64,000 nucleotides of DNA from Mesorhizobium neociceri (GTDB lineage: Bacteria > Pseudomonadota > Alphaproteobacteria > Rhizobiales > Rhizobiaceae), in assembly GCF_013520985.1 (NCBI RefSeq), contig NZ_JACDTY010000014.1, positions 1 through 64,000 of the forward strand, written 5' to 3'. The notes under the pieces were generated by a model that was not told where the DNA came from, did not search any database, and saw nothing but the letters and a program-made list of their open reading frames with translations. The position numbers were made by a program, and so were the translations under genes. Position 1 is the first letter of the stretch. Each line of letters starts with the position of its first letter. Shown here piece after piece: positions 25,378 through 33,544 of the stretch.

Positions 25378-26985
25378 ATGCCCCACTTCCTCGGCATCGA
25401 CGTCGGCACCGGCAGCGCCAGGGCGGGGGTGTTCGATATCAAGGGCACCATGCTCGCCTCGGCGAAGCGAGACATCGCGCTTTTCCTCGAGCCCGGTGAA
25501 ATCGCCGAGCAGTCGAGCGAGGACATCTGGCGCGCGGTGTGCGCCAGTGTGCGCGAGGCCGTGACGAAGTCAGGGCTCGCCGGACGTGACATTGCCGGCA
25601 TAGGTTTCGACGCCACCTGCTCGCTGGTCGTCGTCGGGCAGGGGGGCGCGCCTTTGCCGGTTGGCCGGTCCGGCGACAGCCAGCGCAACATCATCGTCTG
25701 GATGGATCACCGCGCGCTCGAACAGGCGCAGCGCATCAATGACGGCAAGCACGCCGTGCTCGACTATGTCGGCGGCACCATCTCGCCGGAGATGGAAACG
25801 CCTAAGCTGTTGTGGCTGCGCGAGAACCTGCCCGCCACCTTCGCTGCAGCCGAGCATTTCTTCGACCTCACCGACTATCTGACCTGGCGCTCGACCGGCA
25901 GCCTGGCCCGCTCGATCTGCACGCTCACTTGCAAATGGACCTATCTCGGCCATGAGCGGCGCTGGGACGACGCCTATTTCCGTGCCATTGGCTTGGGCGC
26001 GCTAGCCGACGAAGGCTTTGTCCGAATCGGCACCGAAGTGGTCGAGGGCGGCACCGCGCTGGCGAAGGGCCTGACCGAAGCGGCCGCCGCCGATCTCGGC
26101 CTGCTGCCGGGAACGCCGGTCGCAGCCGGCCTGATCGATGCGCATGCCGGTGGCGTCGGAACGGTCGGCGGCCAGGGCTCCGTCGGCACGCTGCAGTCGC
26201 GCATGGCCTATGTCTTCGGCACCTCGGCCTGCACCATGGCCAGCACCAGCGAACCGGCCTTCGTGCCCGGCGTCTGGGGTCCGTACTTCTCCTCGATGGT
26301 GCCGGGGCTCTGGCTCAACGAAGGCGGCCAGTCAGCGGCAGGTGCCGCGATCGACCATCTCATCGGTTTGCATCCGGCCGCAGCAGAAGCCGCCGCGAAA
26401 GCCAAAGCGGAAGGGCTCAGCCTCGCGGCCTGGCTTGGCCAACAAGCGACAAAGCACGCGGCCGACATATCCTCGGCAGCGCACCTTGCCGAAGGGCTGC
26501 ATGTCGTGCCGGAATTCCTCGGCAACCGCTCGCCCTTCGCCGACCCCGAGGCCAAGGCGCTCATCGCCGGACTGGGCATGGACACGTCACTCGACAGTCT
26601 CGTCGCGCTCTATGTCGCCGGCCTGCTGGGCATCGGCTATGGCGTGCGCCAGATCCTTGCGGCGATGGCCAACAAAGGCATCGCCATCGACACCATCGTG
26701 GTCAGCGGCGGCGCGGCGCAAAGCGAACTGGTGCGCCAGCTGCTGGCCGACACGACGGGGCTGACCGTGGCCGGCTCGACCTCGCCCGAACCTGTGCTGC
26801 TCGGCTCGGCCATATTGGCGGCGGTGGCGGCGCAAAAATATCCCGACGTGATCGCGGCGATGACTGCAATGTCGCGCATCGGCGACATCTATCGCCCGGC
26901 CGGCGGCAATCTCGTGCCGTGGCACGACAGACGCTTCGCAGCCTTCGAACTGCTGCAGCAGGCGGGACGCGCGATCCGCGATTGA
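25378..26985 (+). CDS. FGGY-family carbohydrate kinase, probable D-ribulokinase
   Basis: Cytoplasmic kinase of 535 aa that should phosphorylate D-ribulose to D-ribulose 5-phosphate. The N-terminal ATPase fold begins FLGIDVGTGSARAGVFD (residues 4-20), with GFDATCSLVVV near 77-87, WMDHRA near 106-111 and the second-domain glycine block VVSGGAAQSELVRQLLADTTG near 441-461. Length and the DVGTGSARAG start match the ribulokinase/FGGY subgroup rather than xylulokinase or glycerol kinase. It follows ribitol dehydrogenase by 108 bp holding a heptamer repeat; GAGG lies 9 bp upstream. Confidence 0.88.
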   Translation: MPHFLGIDVGTGSARAGVFDIKGTMLASAKRDIALFLEPGEIAEQSSEDIWRAVCASVREAVTKSGLAGRDIAGIGFDATCSLVVVGQGGAPLPVGRSGDSQRNIIVWMDHRALEQAQRINDGKHAVLDYVGGTISPEMETPKLLWLRENLPATFAAAEHFFDLTDYLTWRSTGSLARSICTLTCKWTYLGHERRWDDAYFRAIGLGALADEGFVRIGTEVVEGGTALAKGLTEAAAADLGLLPGTPVAAGLIDAHAGGVGTVGGQGSVGTLQSRMAYVFGTSACTMASTSEPAFVPGVWGPYFSSMVPGLWLNEGGQSAAGAAIDHLIGLHPAAAEAAAKAKAEGLSLAAWLGQQATKHAADISSAAHLAEGLHVVPEFLGNRSPFADPEAKALIAGLGMDTSLDSLVALYVAGLLGIGYGVRQILAAMANKGIAIDTIVVSGGAAQSELVRQLLADTTGLTVAGSTSPEPVLLGSAILAAVAAQKYPDVIAAMTAMSRIGDIYRPAGGNLVPWHDRRFAAFELLQQAGRAIRD

Positions 26986-27039
26986 GCGGCGGGAATACTA
27001 GACCTGATGACGGTCCAGTAACCCTGCCATCGCAGAGCT

Positions 27040-28158
27040 CTACGGTTTTGGGGTGGCCGCTGCGCCTCCGAAGTCAAATTCCGCAGGGTCTCTCCCCAGC
27101 TTTTGGATGCCGCGGGCAAGTGCTGCCTGAACCGTGTCTCTCTCGCGATCGTCGATCTCGGACAAGCTTCTTCGAATGGCCTCCTTCCACGCGGGACCGC
27201 GGTCGGATGCCTCCATGAAAGCGTCGGCAAGGTCCTCTGTTTGCCGTTGTTCGATCATAGCTTCCATAATGGTGGCGGCCTGGATCTTATCCTTACGGCT
27301 TTTTGCGGTACCATCCTTGTCCGTCCGACGGCGGCTGGCGACGATGAGCTTGTGGATGGCGTATCGTTCGGGCGCCGGTACGTTCACTGGTATGCCGGCC
27401 CCGTGAAGGAGAACTGCCCGGATGGGCTGATGTATCAGGAAATCGAGAAACCGCAGGGGCTGCGCTGATGCGCCGCCAAGCGCGGGCATGGGTGTCGGAT
27501 GACTCTCGTAGTCGGCCGAACCGGTATTCGGTGTCAGGAACTCGACCTTGTATCCCGACCGAGACGAATATTTTGTGGTGAAGCGACCGTCGGCCTGATG
27601 TGGAATTTCCCGGAATGTCGGATCGACGGTCTTCAGCGTATCGAGCACAGGCGGCATCTTGTCGTCAACGGCCACCGAAATCGAATGAAACTGCGCGAAG
27701 TCAGCATCGCCTGTGACCATCGATGTACTCGGCAGGCGAACACCAAGGACGGCTGGATAGCATTGATAGGCGACGGTGCCTATCAGAACTCCGCGGAGCC
27801 GGAAGAAGCCTGCTTCGGCAAGTGCCCGTACAACATCACCGGTCTTGCCTTCTGGTCGCGGCAAATAGGCCTCGCGGACGAGCGTCGAAACCAGTTTTCG
27901 CCGCTCTCTCATATCGGCTTTCAGGTCTTTGAAATTTTCGACCCTCTTGGTGATTTCAGGATCGTCGACCGGGCCGACATATGTCCGTGTCTTGTTGCCG
28001 CCAGAATTGGGTACGTCAAAATACCAATAGCGGCGTCCTTTCACCTCGGCGGCGACAAACCTGCCGTCGATGTTGAACTCCGTCGTAAAGGAGGCGTCGA
28101 GCGATCGCTGTGCGAGCTCCGAATAGAGTGTCTGGTAAGTCAGAGGAATCTGCTGCAT
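27040..28158 (-). CDS. GSU2403-type nucleotidyltransferase fold protein
   Basis: Protein of 372 aa of the minimal-nucleotidyltransferase superfamily (NTP_transf_8/GSU2403-like as I recognise it). The N-terminal helical part is followed by the GT-A-type loop LIGTVAYQCYPAVLGV (126-140) and the catalytic pair Asp151/Asp153 in VTGDADFAQF. The C-terminus is helical with Lys/Arg-rich AIHKLIVASRRRTDKDG. Function is not established; related folds are toxins of AbiEii/MenT type or RNA-modifying enzymes. GC is lower than in flanking operons. Two palindromes precede it and no Shine-Dalgarno site is visible, so expression is probably tightly controlled. Confidence 0.75.
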   Translation of the reverse strand: MQQIPLTYQTLYSELAQRSLDASFTTEFNIDGRFVAAEVKGRRYWYFDVPNSGGNKTRTYVGPVDDPEITKRVENFKDLKADMRERRKLVSTLVREAYLPRPEGKTGDVVRALAEAGFFRLRGVLIGTVAYQCYPAVLGVRLPSTSMVTGDADFAQFHSISVAVDDKMPPVLDTLKTVDPTFREIPHQADGRFTTKYSSRSGYKVEFLTPNTGSADYESHPTPMPALGGASAQPLRFLDFLIHQPIRAVLLHGAGIPVNVPAPERYAIHKLIVASRRRTDKDGTAKSRKDKIQAATIMEAMIEQRQTEDLADAFMEASDRGPAWKEAIRRSLSEIDDRERDTVQAALARGIQKLGRDPAEFDFGGAAATPKP

Positions 28159-28162
28159 GCGC

Positions 28163-28252
28163 GTTGTTACCGTTTTCGCGAAAAGGGTAATAACACATTC
28201 CAGCGTTTGGCGCCATCATAGTTGTTACCGCTTTCGCGAGAGCGGTAACAAC
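28163..28252. promoter_or_regulatory. twin 32-bp palindromes upstream of the nucleotidyltransferase gene
   Basis: Palindrome 1 at 28163-28194 and palindrome 2 at 28221-28252 share GTTGTTACCG at their left ends, TTTCGCGA at their centres and TAAC(A)AC-type right ends. Each half-site is 16 bp; palindrome 2 has one mismatch per arm, palindrome 1 two. Centres are 58 bp apart. The first begins 4 bp from the ATG, covering the ribosome binding region, so binding of a repressor or folding in RNA would block expression. Confidence 0.75.
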
Positions 28253-28287
28253 TCTCCGATTTCGGTGTCGGCAAACCAAGCTCCCCC

Positions 28288-29229
28288 TCACACCGTCCAG
28301 AAATAGCGGACGATGTGGAAGAACACGGGGGCGGCAAAGACCAGGCTGTCGGCGCGGTCCATCATGCCGCCATGGCCCTCGATCAAATGGCCCCAGTCCT
28401 TGACGCCCTGGTCGCGCTTGATGGCCGACGCGACCAGCCCGCCGAGAAATCCCATCAGGCAGGCGATGAAGGCGACGCCTGCCGCCGCCAGCGGCGAGAA
28501 CGGCGTCAGGAACGACAACAACGCACCGAGCAGGCTCGACGCGACCAGTCCGCCGATCAGCCCTTCCCAGGTCTTTGACGGCGAGACGGAGGGCGACAGC
28601 AGATGCCGGCCGAACAGCTTGCCGAAAATGTATTGCAGCACGTCGCTGCCTTGCACGGTGATGATCAGGAAGGCGATGAGCAGGAGATTGCGACCTTCGG
28701 GCACGTTGAGCGTCAGCAGCGCCGGAACATGGCTGACGCAGTAGACGGAGATCATGACCGCCCATTGCTGCGCCGACACGCGCTCAAGGAAGCGCTCGGT
28801 GTCGCCGTTGAGCGCCGTGATCGCCGGCATCAAGAGGAAGCAGTAGACCGGGATGAAGATGGTGAACAGCCCATACCAGGCGGTCCACACCAGCCAGTAC
28901 TGGAAGGGGATGATGATGCCGAACATGCCGAGCAGCACCCAGTGATCGCTGCGCCGGCTGTGCGTCAGCGTCACGAATTCGCGCAGCGCTGCAAACGAGA
29001 TCAGCGCAAACAGGATGGTCATGCCGGTGCGGCCGAAGAAGAACGCGACAGTGATCGCCACCACCATCACCCACCAGGCGTTGATGCGCTGGTTGAGGTT
29101 GACGAGCGTCGAGGGCAGCGGCTTCGGCGCCCGCCACGATAGGATGCCGGCAACGATGCTCGCCGTTGTCAGCACGCCGACCAGGCCGACCAGCAGGATG
29201 ACGGTTTCATGCATTGGCGGCAGTGTCAT
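28288..29229 (-). CDS. CdsA-like phosphatidate cytidylyltransferase (YnbB-type)
   Basis: Integral membrane enzyme of 313 aa making CDP-diacylglycerol from phosphatidate and CTP. About eight hydrophobic segments are present. The C-terminal signature is intact: SAIKRDQGVKDWGHLIEGHGG followed by MMDRADSL, with the usual P of PGHGG replaced by E. It is the distal gene of a six-gene lipid operon and probably not the housekeeping cdsA, which normally sits with uppS, dxr and bamA. The order with PAP2/phosphatase, hydrolase-methyltransferase and CDP-alcohol transferase genes resembles E. coli ynbABCD. Confidence 0.88.
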   Translation of the reverse strand: MTLPPMHETVILLVGLVGVLTTASIVAGILSWRAPKPLPSTLVNLNQRINAWWVMVVAITVAFFFGRTGMTILFALISFAALREFVTLTHSRRSDHWVLLGMFGIIIPFQYWLVWTAWYGLFTIFIPVYCFLLMPAITALNGDTERFLERVSAQQWAVMISVYCVSHVPALLTLNVPEGRNLLLIAFLIITVQGSDVLQYIFGKLFGRHLLSPSVSPSKTWEGLIGGLVASSLLGALLSFLTPFSPLAAAGVAFIACLMGFLGGLVASAIKRDQGVKDWGHLIEGHGGMMDRADSLVFAAPVFFHIVRYFWTV

Positions 29230-29253
29230 GCGAAGTCTCTTGTGTAGTCATGG

Positions 29254-29922
29254 CTAGTCGTCTCGATCGGGGCGCGGATCGAGCGACAGCAGCGTCTGGC
29301 GCGCGCGCTCAAGGAAAGCGCGGCGCTCTTCGCCGGGACTTATCGCCACCGGCGGGCCGAAGACGACGCGGCACAGAAGCGGCACCGGCAGGAACTGCCC
29401 CTTGGGCAGCACGCGCGACATGTTCTCGATCCAGCACGGGATGAGTTCGACGTCGGGTCGCGCCATCGACAGATTGTAGAGACCGGAGCGGAACGGCAGC
29501 AGATCCGCCTCCGTCGTGTTGCGTGTGCCCTCCGGAAACAGGATCAGCGAATGGCCGTCATCGAGCACCGACAGCATGATCGAGATCGGGTTCTGCGTCT
29601 CGTCGGTCCACTGCCGGTGGATGAGCACGGAAGACAGCATGTCCTCGGCGATGAACCGGCGCAGCCGCGACTTGCCCCAATATTCGGCCGCCGCGACGGC
29701 ATGCGTACGTGCGCGCACCTTCTCGCTAAGGCAGGCCGACAACAGGATGAAATCGCCATGGCTGGCATGGTTGGCAAAGTAGATGCGCTGCCGCTCCGAA
29801 GGCTGGCTGCCGTTCCAGATTGGCCGCACACCGGTCACCACCCAGGCCGCCGCCGACAGGCCGACCGAGGTCACCGTCTGCAGCAAGGTGAAGGTGTTGG
29901 CGCGCAGGTGAAGTTTTGTCAT
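29254..29922 (-). CDS. plsC: 1-acyl-sn-glycerol-3-phosphate acyltransferase (PlsC family)
   Basis: Membrane-associated acyltransferase of 222 aa producing phosphatidate. The HX4D catalytic motif is His52-ASHG-Asp57 (NHASHGD) and the acceptor motif is FPEGTRN (Glu131). A hydrophobic N-terminal helix (residues 10-30) anchors it. Located between the CdsA-like gene and a small membrane-protein gene, it would supply phosphatidate to the CdsA-like enzyme. It is an addition to the ynbABCD set. Confidence 0.88.
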   Translation of the reverse strand: MTKLHLRANTFTLLQTVTSVGLSAAAWVVTGVRPIWNGSQPSERQRIYFANHASHGDFILLSACLSEKVRARTHAVAAAEYWGKSRLRRFIAEDMLSSVLIHRQWTDETQNPISIMLSVLDDGHSLILFPEGTRNTTEADLLPFRSGLYNLSMARPDVELIPCWIENMSRVLPKGQFLPVPLLCRVVFGPPVAISPGEERRAFLERARQTLLSLDPRPDRDD

Positions 29923-29925
29923 GGC

Positions 29926-30360
29926 TCAAACAAACGCTGCGAAAAGGGATGCCGCCACAAACACGGCGAGCGCCATGCGCTGCCTTGTCAGCAGGCGGCG
30001 TGTGCCTGCCATGCGATGGTCGAGCGAGCGGCCGCCGGCAGGGGTGGGCTTCAGGCGCATGCGCGCCAGTACATCGTCGACCACGGCGCCGCCGGCGGCT
30101 TCGCTGGCGTGGCTGGCCATCAGCCGGAACAGCAGCGCGTCGAATAAAAGCAACGCCGAAAGAGCCAGCGTGATCATGGCACTCGCCGCCGCGACCAGCC
30201 AGGCCGCCGCCGACAGCGCGGTCGTCTGCGGTCCGGTCACCAGGCCGATGACCGGCGCCGCCATCACGGCGGCCACCACCAGCAGGATCGGCCACACCGC
30301 CTGCACCATCAGCCCGGCGGCGAAAGCCTCTACCTTGTCGTGATAGGCCTCGTCGTTCAT
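29926..30360 (-). CDS. small membrane protein of unknown function in the lipid operon
   Basis: Hypothetical protein of 144 aa with three probable membrane segments (residues about 16-42, 48-75, and the C-terminal 125-144) separated by a basic cytosolic loop containing ARMRLKPTPAGGRSLDHRM. No known domain was recognised. It lies 3 bp upstream of plsC and 10 bp after the PAP2/phosphatase gene, so it is a true operon member. It could be a structural or chaperone subunit for a lipid enzyme. Confidence 0.72.
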   Translation of the reverse strand: MNDEAYHDKVEAFAAGLMVQAVWPILLVVAAVMAAPVIGLVTGPQTTALSAAAWLVAAASAMITLALSALLLFDALLFRLMASHASEAAGGAVVDDVLARMRLKPTPAGGRSLDHRMAGTRRLLTRQRMALAVFVAASLFAAFV

Positions 30361-30370
30361 GCCGGTCCAC

Positions 30371-31717
30371 TCATGTTGGTTCTTCCAGCCCGCTGTGAAG
30401 ATGCACAGGCCTGCCCGAAGCGGCGAGTTTCTTGCGCGCCTGTGCGGCTGTGTGCGCGCGCCCGGTCACCACCAGCCAGTCGGCGATGATGGCGGCGCTG
30501 CGCTGGAAGCCGAGCGCGCAGCAGACCAGCACGGTGCCGCGCCGGCGCGCCAGCTCGATCGCCGCCACCGCCCGCTCCAGCCGATCATGCGGCGGCTCCA
30601 CGAGGTCGAGCACGGCATAGCTGATCCAGCGGCAGGTCACGCCGCGTGGCCGTTCCAGCTCGCCGGCAAGGTCGATCACCGTGCCGAAGCGGTTGGCTTC
30701 GCCGGCGGTGGGAAACCGGCCGAAGAAAACGCCGTCGGTGATCTCTGCTTGCGGCGTCAGTCGGCGGGTCCATGCCCACACATTGATCCGGGCGCCAAGC
30801 CGGTAGGGCAGGAGCAGGATGCGGCTGGCAAGCGAGACGCTGCCATCGGCTGCCTTCTGGAACACTTTGGCGCCGGCCCCGGCATAGGCGAAGGCGACGA
30901 TGGCCAACGCGAGCGACGGCCATAGCAGGATGAGCGAGACGGCGGAGAAGAAGGCGCCCGCGGCAGCGGCCGCCAGGGCGAGGGCGGCACCGAGCGCATA
31001 ATATCCCGCCAGTCGGCGCGCCTTTGGGTCGGTGGTCGGTCGGAAGCCCCAGAAAGGCAATTCGCCCTTGCCCGGAAACAGCCACAGCGCAAAAAGACCT
31101 AGCAGCACGCCGGTCGGAATGTCGATGAAATGATGCTGCCAGGTCGTCATCACCGAAGCGCCGATGAGAAAGCACCAGACGTGCCAGACGGGTCCGAGAA
31201 TGGCGCCGAGACGGTGGCGTGCGATAACGTGACGCCAGTGATCCCAGATGATCATCAGGAGTGCGATGTGCAGGGATGGCGCCTGGTTGAACGGTTTGTC
31301 GAAACCGCCGAGCACCGCGAAGAGAAAACCCGGCAGGCCGGTGGTTGTCGGCCGTACGAAGGTCGCCGTCAGCGGAAACAGGATGAAGCAGATGACGGCA
31401 ATGATCTGTGCCGTGAGATAGCGGCCGGCGAGACGGTCGACGCCGCGCCTGCTCGTGTTGAGTAGCAGCGACAGGCCGTAGAAAAGATTGATCGACCAGT
31501 AGGGCACGATCGTCCAGGCGAGGAACGGGATGGCATGTTCCCAGGCAAATACGATGCTGCCGACATGACCGCGCCGCGATGCCAGCCAGTTGGCAAAGCC
31601 ATAGGTCGAATAGAAGAACGGCGCCAGCAGGGCCAGCCAAAGGGCGGCCCTCAGCACGATACCGGAATAAGGTTCCCGCGACGGGGCAGGGGCAGGGTCG
31701 GTGGCAGGCAGGGCCAT
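30371..31717 (-). CDS. PAP2-like membrane protein fused to dual-specificity phosphatase domain (YnbD-type)
   Basis: Protein of 448 aa. Residues 20-300 hold about eight membrane segments of the PAP2/AUR1-like type (FNQAPSLHIALLMIIWDHW with the SLH motif, then HHFIDIPTGVLLG). Residues 330-440 are a dual-specificity phosphatase with the CX5R loop Cys400-ALGFQ-Arg406 and a general-acid region near DLVEPP. The fusion matches E. coli YnbD in layout. It could dephosphorylate a phosphorylated lipid headgroup made by the CDP-alcohol transferase; this is inferred. It follows the hydrolase-methyltransferase gene by 4 bp. Confidence 0.85.
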   Translation of the reverse strand: MALPATDPAPAPSREPYSGIVLRAALWLALLAPFFYSTYGFANWLASRRGHVGSIVFAWEHAIPFLAWTIVPYWSINLFYGLSLLLNTSRRGVDRLAGRYLTAQIIAVICFILFPLTATFVRPTTTGLPGFLFAVLGGFDKPFNQAPSLHIALLMIIWDHWRHVIARHRLGAILGPVWHVWCFLIGASVMTTWQHHFIDIPTGVLLGLFALWLFPGKGELPFWGFRPTTDPKARRLAGYYALGAALALAAAAAGAFFSAVSLILLWPSLALAIVAFAYAGAGAKVFQKAADGSVSLASRILLLPYRLGARINVWAWTRRLTPQAEITDGVFFGRFPTAGEANRFGTVIDLAGELERPRGVTCRWISYAVLDLVEPPHDRLERAVAAIELARRRGTVLVCCALGFQRSAAIIADWLVVTGRAHTAAQARKKLAASGRPVHLHSGLEEPT

Positions 31718-31721
31718 CGTT

Positions 31722-33506
31722 TCAGACGCGCCGTGCGACTGAAACGGTGAAGATGCCCCATTGGTCGATGCGCTGGTCGATCTTCTCGAAACCGGCCGCC
31801 GTCACCAGCTGGTCCATCTCGCCTTGCGTGCGCCGCCGCATCACCCAGGCCTGGCCGCCGCGATGCGAGGTCAGGCTGCGCGCGATCATCTCCAGCTGCG
31901 GATGCCATGGCTGGTTGGTGTAGATCAGCAGGCTGCCGGGCTGCATGGCGCTGGCCAGTCCACCGAGCGAGCGCGAAATCATCGTATTGTCAGCGAACAA
32001 TTCGTAGAGGCCGGAGACGATGGCGAGGTCCGGCGCCGGCCTCAGCCCGGCCAGCATTTTGGCATCGAAGGCGTCGGCCCGGTGGAAGGTCACGCTGGTC
32101 GGCAGATTCCGCTCGGCGATGAGTTTCGAGCCCAGTCCGACATTGAGCTCGGAATAGTCCTGCAGGCGCACGCTCGCCGGCGGTTCGGCGCATTTGGCGA
32201 CGGCATCGAGCACATAGCGGCCATGGCCGGCGGCGATGTCGAGCATGTGGACGGGGCGGCCGCCAGCCTTCAGGCTGGCGACGGCGTTGCCGATCAGCTC
32301 TTCCAGATGCAGCTTGCGTTGGCGGATGCCACGCCAGCCGATAGCGTCGAGGAAGGTGCGGTCGATCATGCGGCCGATGAAGCCGGTGCCGCGCGCCTCG
32401 TTCTCGTAGACATAGTCGAGCGTCGAGCCGGAATCGAAGCCGGTGGCAATGCCCGTCTTCATGCCCGACGACAGCCAGGCGCCTATGCGGATCGAGGCGC
32501 GGCTCATCGCCCAGTAAAGGCCTTTTGGCGACAGCAGCGCCAGCGGCGAGGCCAGCTTCTCGGCCTCGTCGCGGGTGTAGCCGACGCGGTCGGCTGAGGT
32601 CAGGTCGATCGTCTTCTCCGGCGCTGCGAACTGCTTTTCGAGGAACGGCCGGATCAGGTCGAGCGCCTGCTTACGATCGCGCTCGCCCAGCGTGTCGTGG
32701 AAGAAGCCGGGCAGCACATGCCGCTCCTTGGCGCTGCTACCAAGATTGACGAAGAATTCGTGCTGCGGTGCGTGCCGCACCACCCAATCGCTACCAGAGA
32801 TCAGCAACTGCGTCGGCACGGTGATGGCGCGGGCGTCCGCGACGATGCGGGCGGCGTGGTCATAGAGTTCGACCAGGATGTTGGACGCGATCGGCCGGGT
32901 GATCAGCGGATCGGCATCGAAGGAAGCGATGCGCTCGGCATCATGCGTCAGGAACTTTGCCTTGACGTAGGAATTGACGAAGAAGCGGCCCTTGAGCTTC
33001 TGCCACAGTGCAATGCCCTCCTTGGCGAAGGGCACGTAGAGTTTCACCGAAAAGGCCGGCGAAGCCACCACCAGCGCGCGGATGTCGGGCGCATAGTCAT
33101 GCACCCAGGCGGCGGCGAGAACCGCGCCGAAGGATTGCGCAATCAGTGCGATGTCGTGCTGGCCAAAACCATCCCGGCCGATCTCTCGCACCAGGCAGTC
33201 GATGTCGCGCACCAGGGCGGCAAAGGATGGGGCATAGCCGCGTTCGCCGGCGGAGCGGCCATTGCCGCGCGCGTCCCAGGCGTAGAAGGCATGATCGGGC
33301 ATGGCGAGTTCGTCGACCAGATGCGCCATGCGGCCGCCATGCTCGTGACCGCGGTGGAATAGCAGGATCGCGCCCTTGGGCGTCGGCCCAAGAGCCGGCC
33401 AGCATCGGTAGAAGATCTCGGTGCCGTCGTGAGTTTTGAAGGTGCGCTCTTGCGCCACGCGCTCGAGGGTTGCCGGTGCTGCTGCGGCGATGGTCTGGTG
33501 GATCAT
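31722..33506 (-). CDS. bifunctional alpha/beta hydrolase and SAM-dependent methyltransferase (YnbC-type)
   Basis: Two-domain protein of about 594 aa. The N-terminal half (residues 15-290) is an alpha/beta hydrolase of the monoglyceride-lipase kind: LFHRGHEHGGRM, the nucleophile elbow AQSFGAV, and the C-terminal His in GFFHDTLGE. The rest is a class I methyltransferase with the SAM loop LDIAAGHGRYVLDA. Start MIHQTI was chosen because AGGGGGA lies 5 bp upstream; a start 39 bp earlier would overlap the preceding gene by 1 bp. The same fusion occurs as YnbC in E. coli. Its lipid or headgroup substrate is unknown. Confidence 0.85.
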   Translation of the reverse strand: MIHQTIAAAAPATLERVAQERTFKTHDGTEIFYRCWPALGPTPKGAILLFHRGHEHGGRMAHLVDELAMPDHAFYAWDARGNGRSAGERGYAPSFAALVRDIDCLVREIGRDGFGQHDIALIAQSFGAVLAAAWVHDYAPDIRALVVASPAFSVKLYVPFAKEGIALWQKLKGRFFVNSYVKAKFLTHDAERIASFDADPLITRPIASNILVELYDHAARIVADARAITVPTQLLISGSDWVVRHAPQHEFFVNLGSSAKERHVLPGFFHDTLGERDRKQALDLIRPFLEKQFAAPEKTIDLTSADRVGYTRDEAEKLASPLALLSPKGLYWAMSRASIRIGAWLSSGMKTGIATGFDSGSTLDYVYENEARGTGFIGRMIDRTFLDAIGWRGIRQRKLHLEELIGNAVASLKAGGRPVHMLDIAAGHGRYVLDAVAKCAEPPASVRLQDYSELNVGLGSKLIAERNLPTSVTFHRADAFDAKMLAGLRPAPDLAIVSGLYELFADNTMISRSLGGLASAMQPGSLLIYTNQPWHPQLEMIARSLTSHRGGQAWVMRRRTQGEMDQLVTAAGFEKIDQRIDQWGIFTVSVARRV

Positions 33507-33544
33507 GGTTTCCCCCTGGCGGTCGGGCTGCTGACGCTTCGGCA

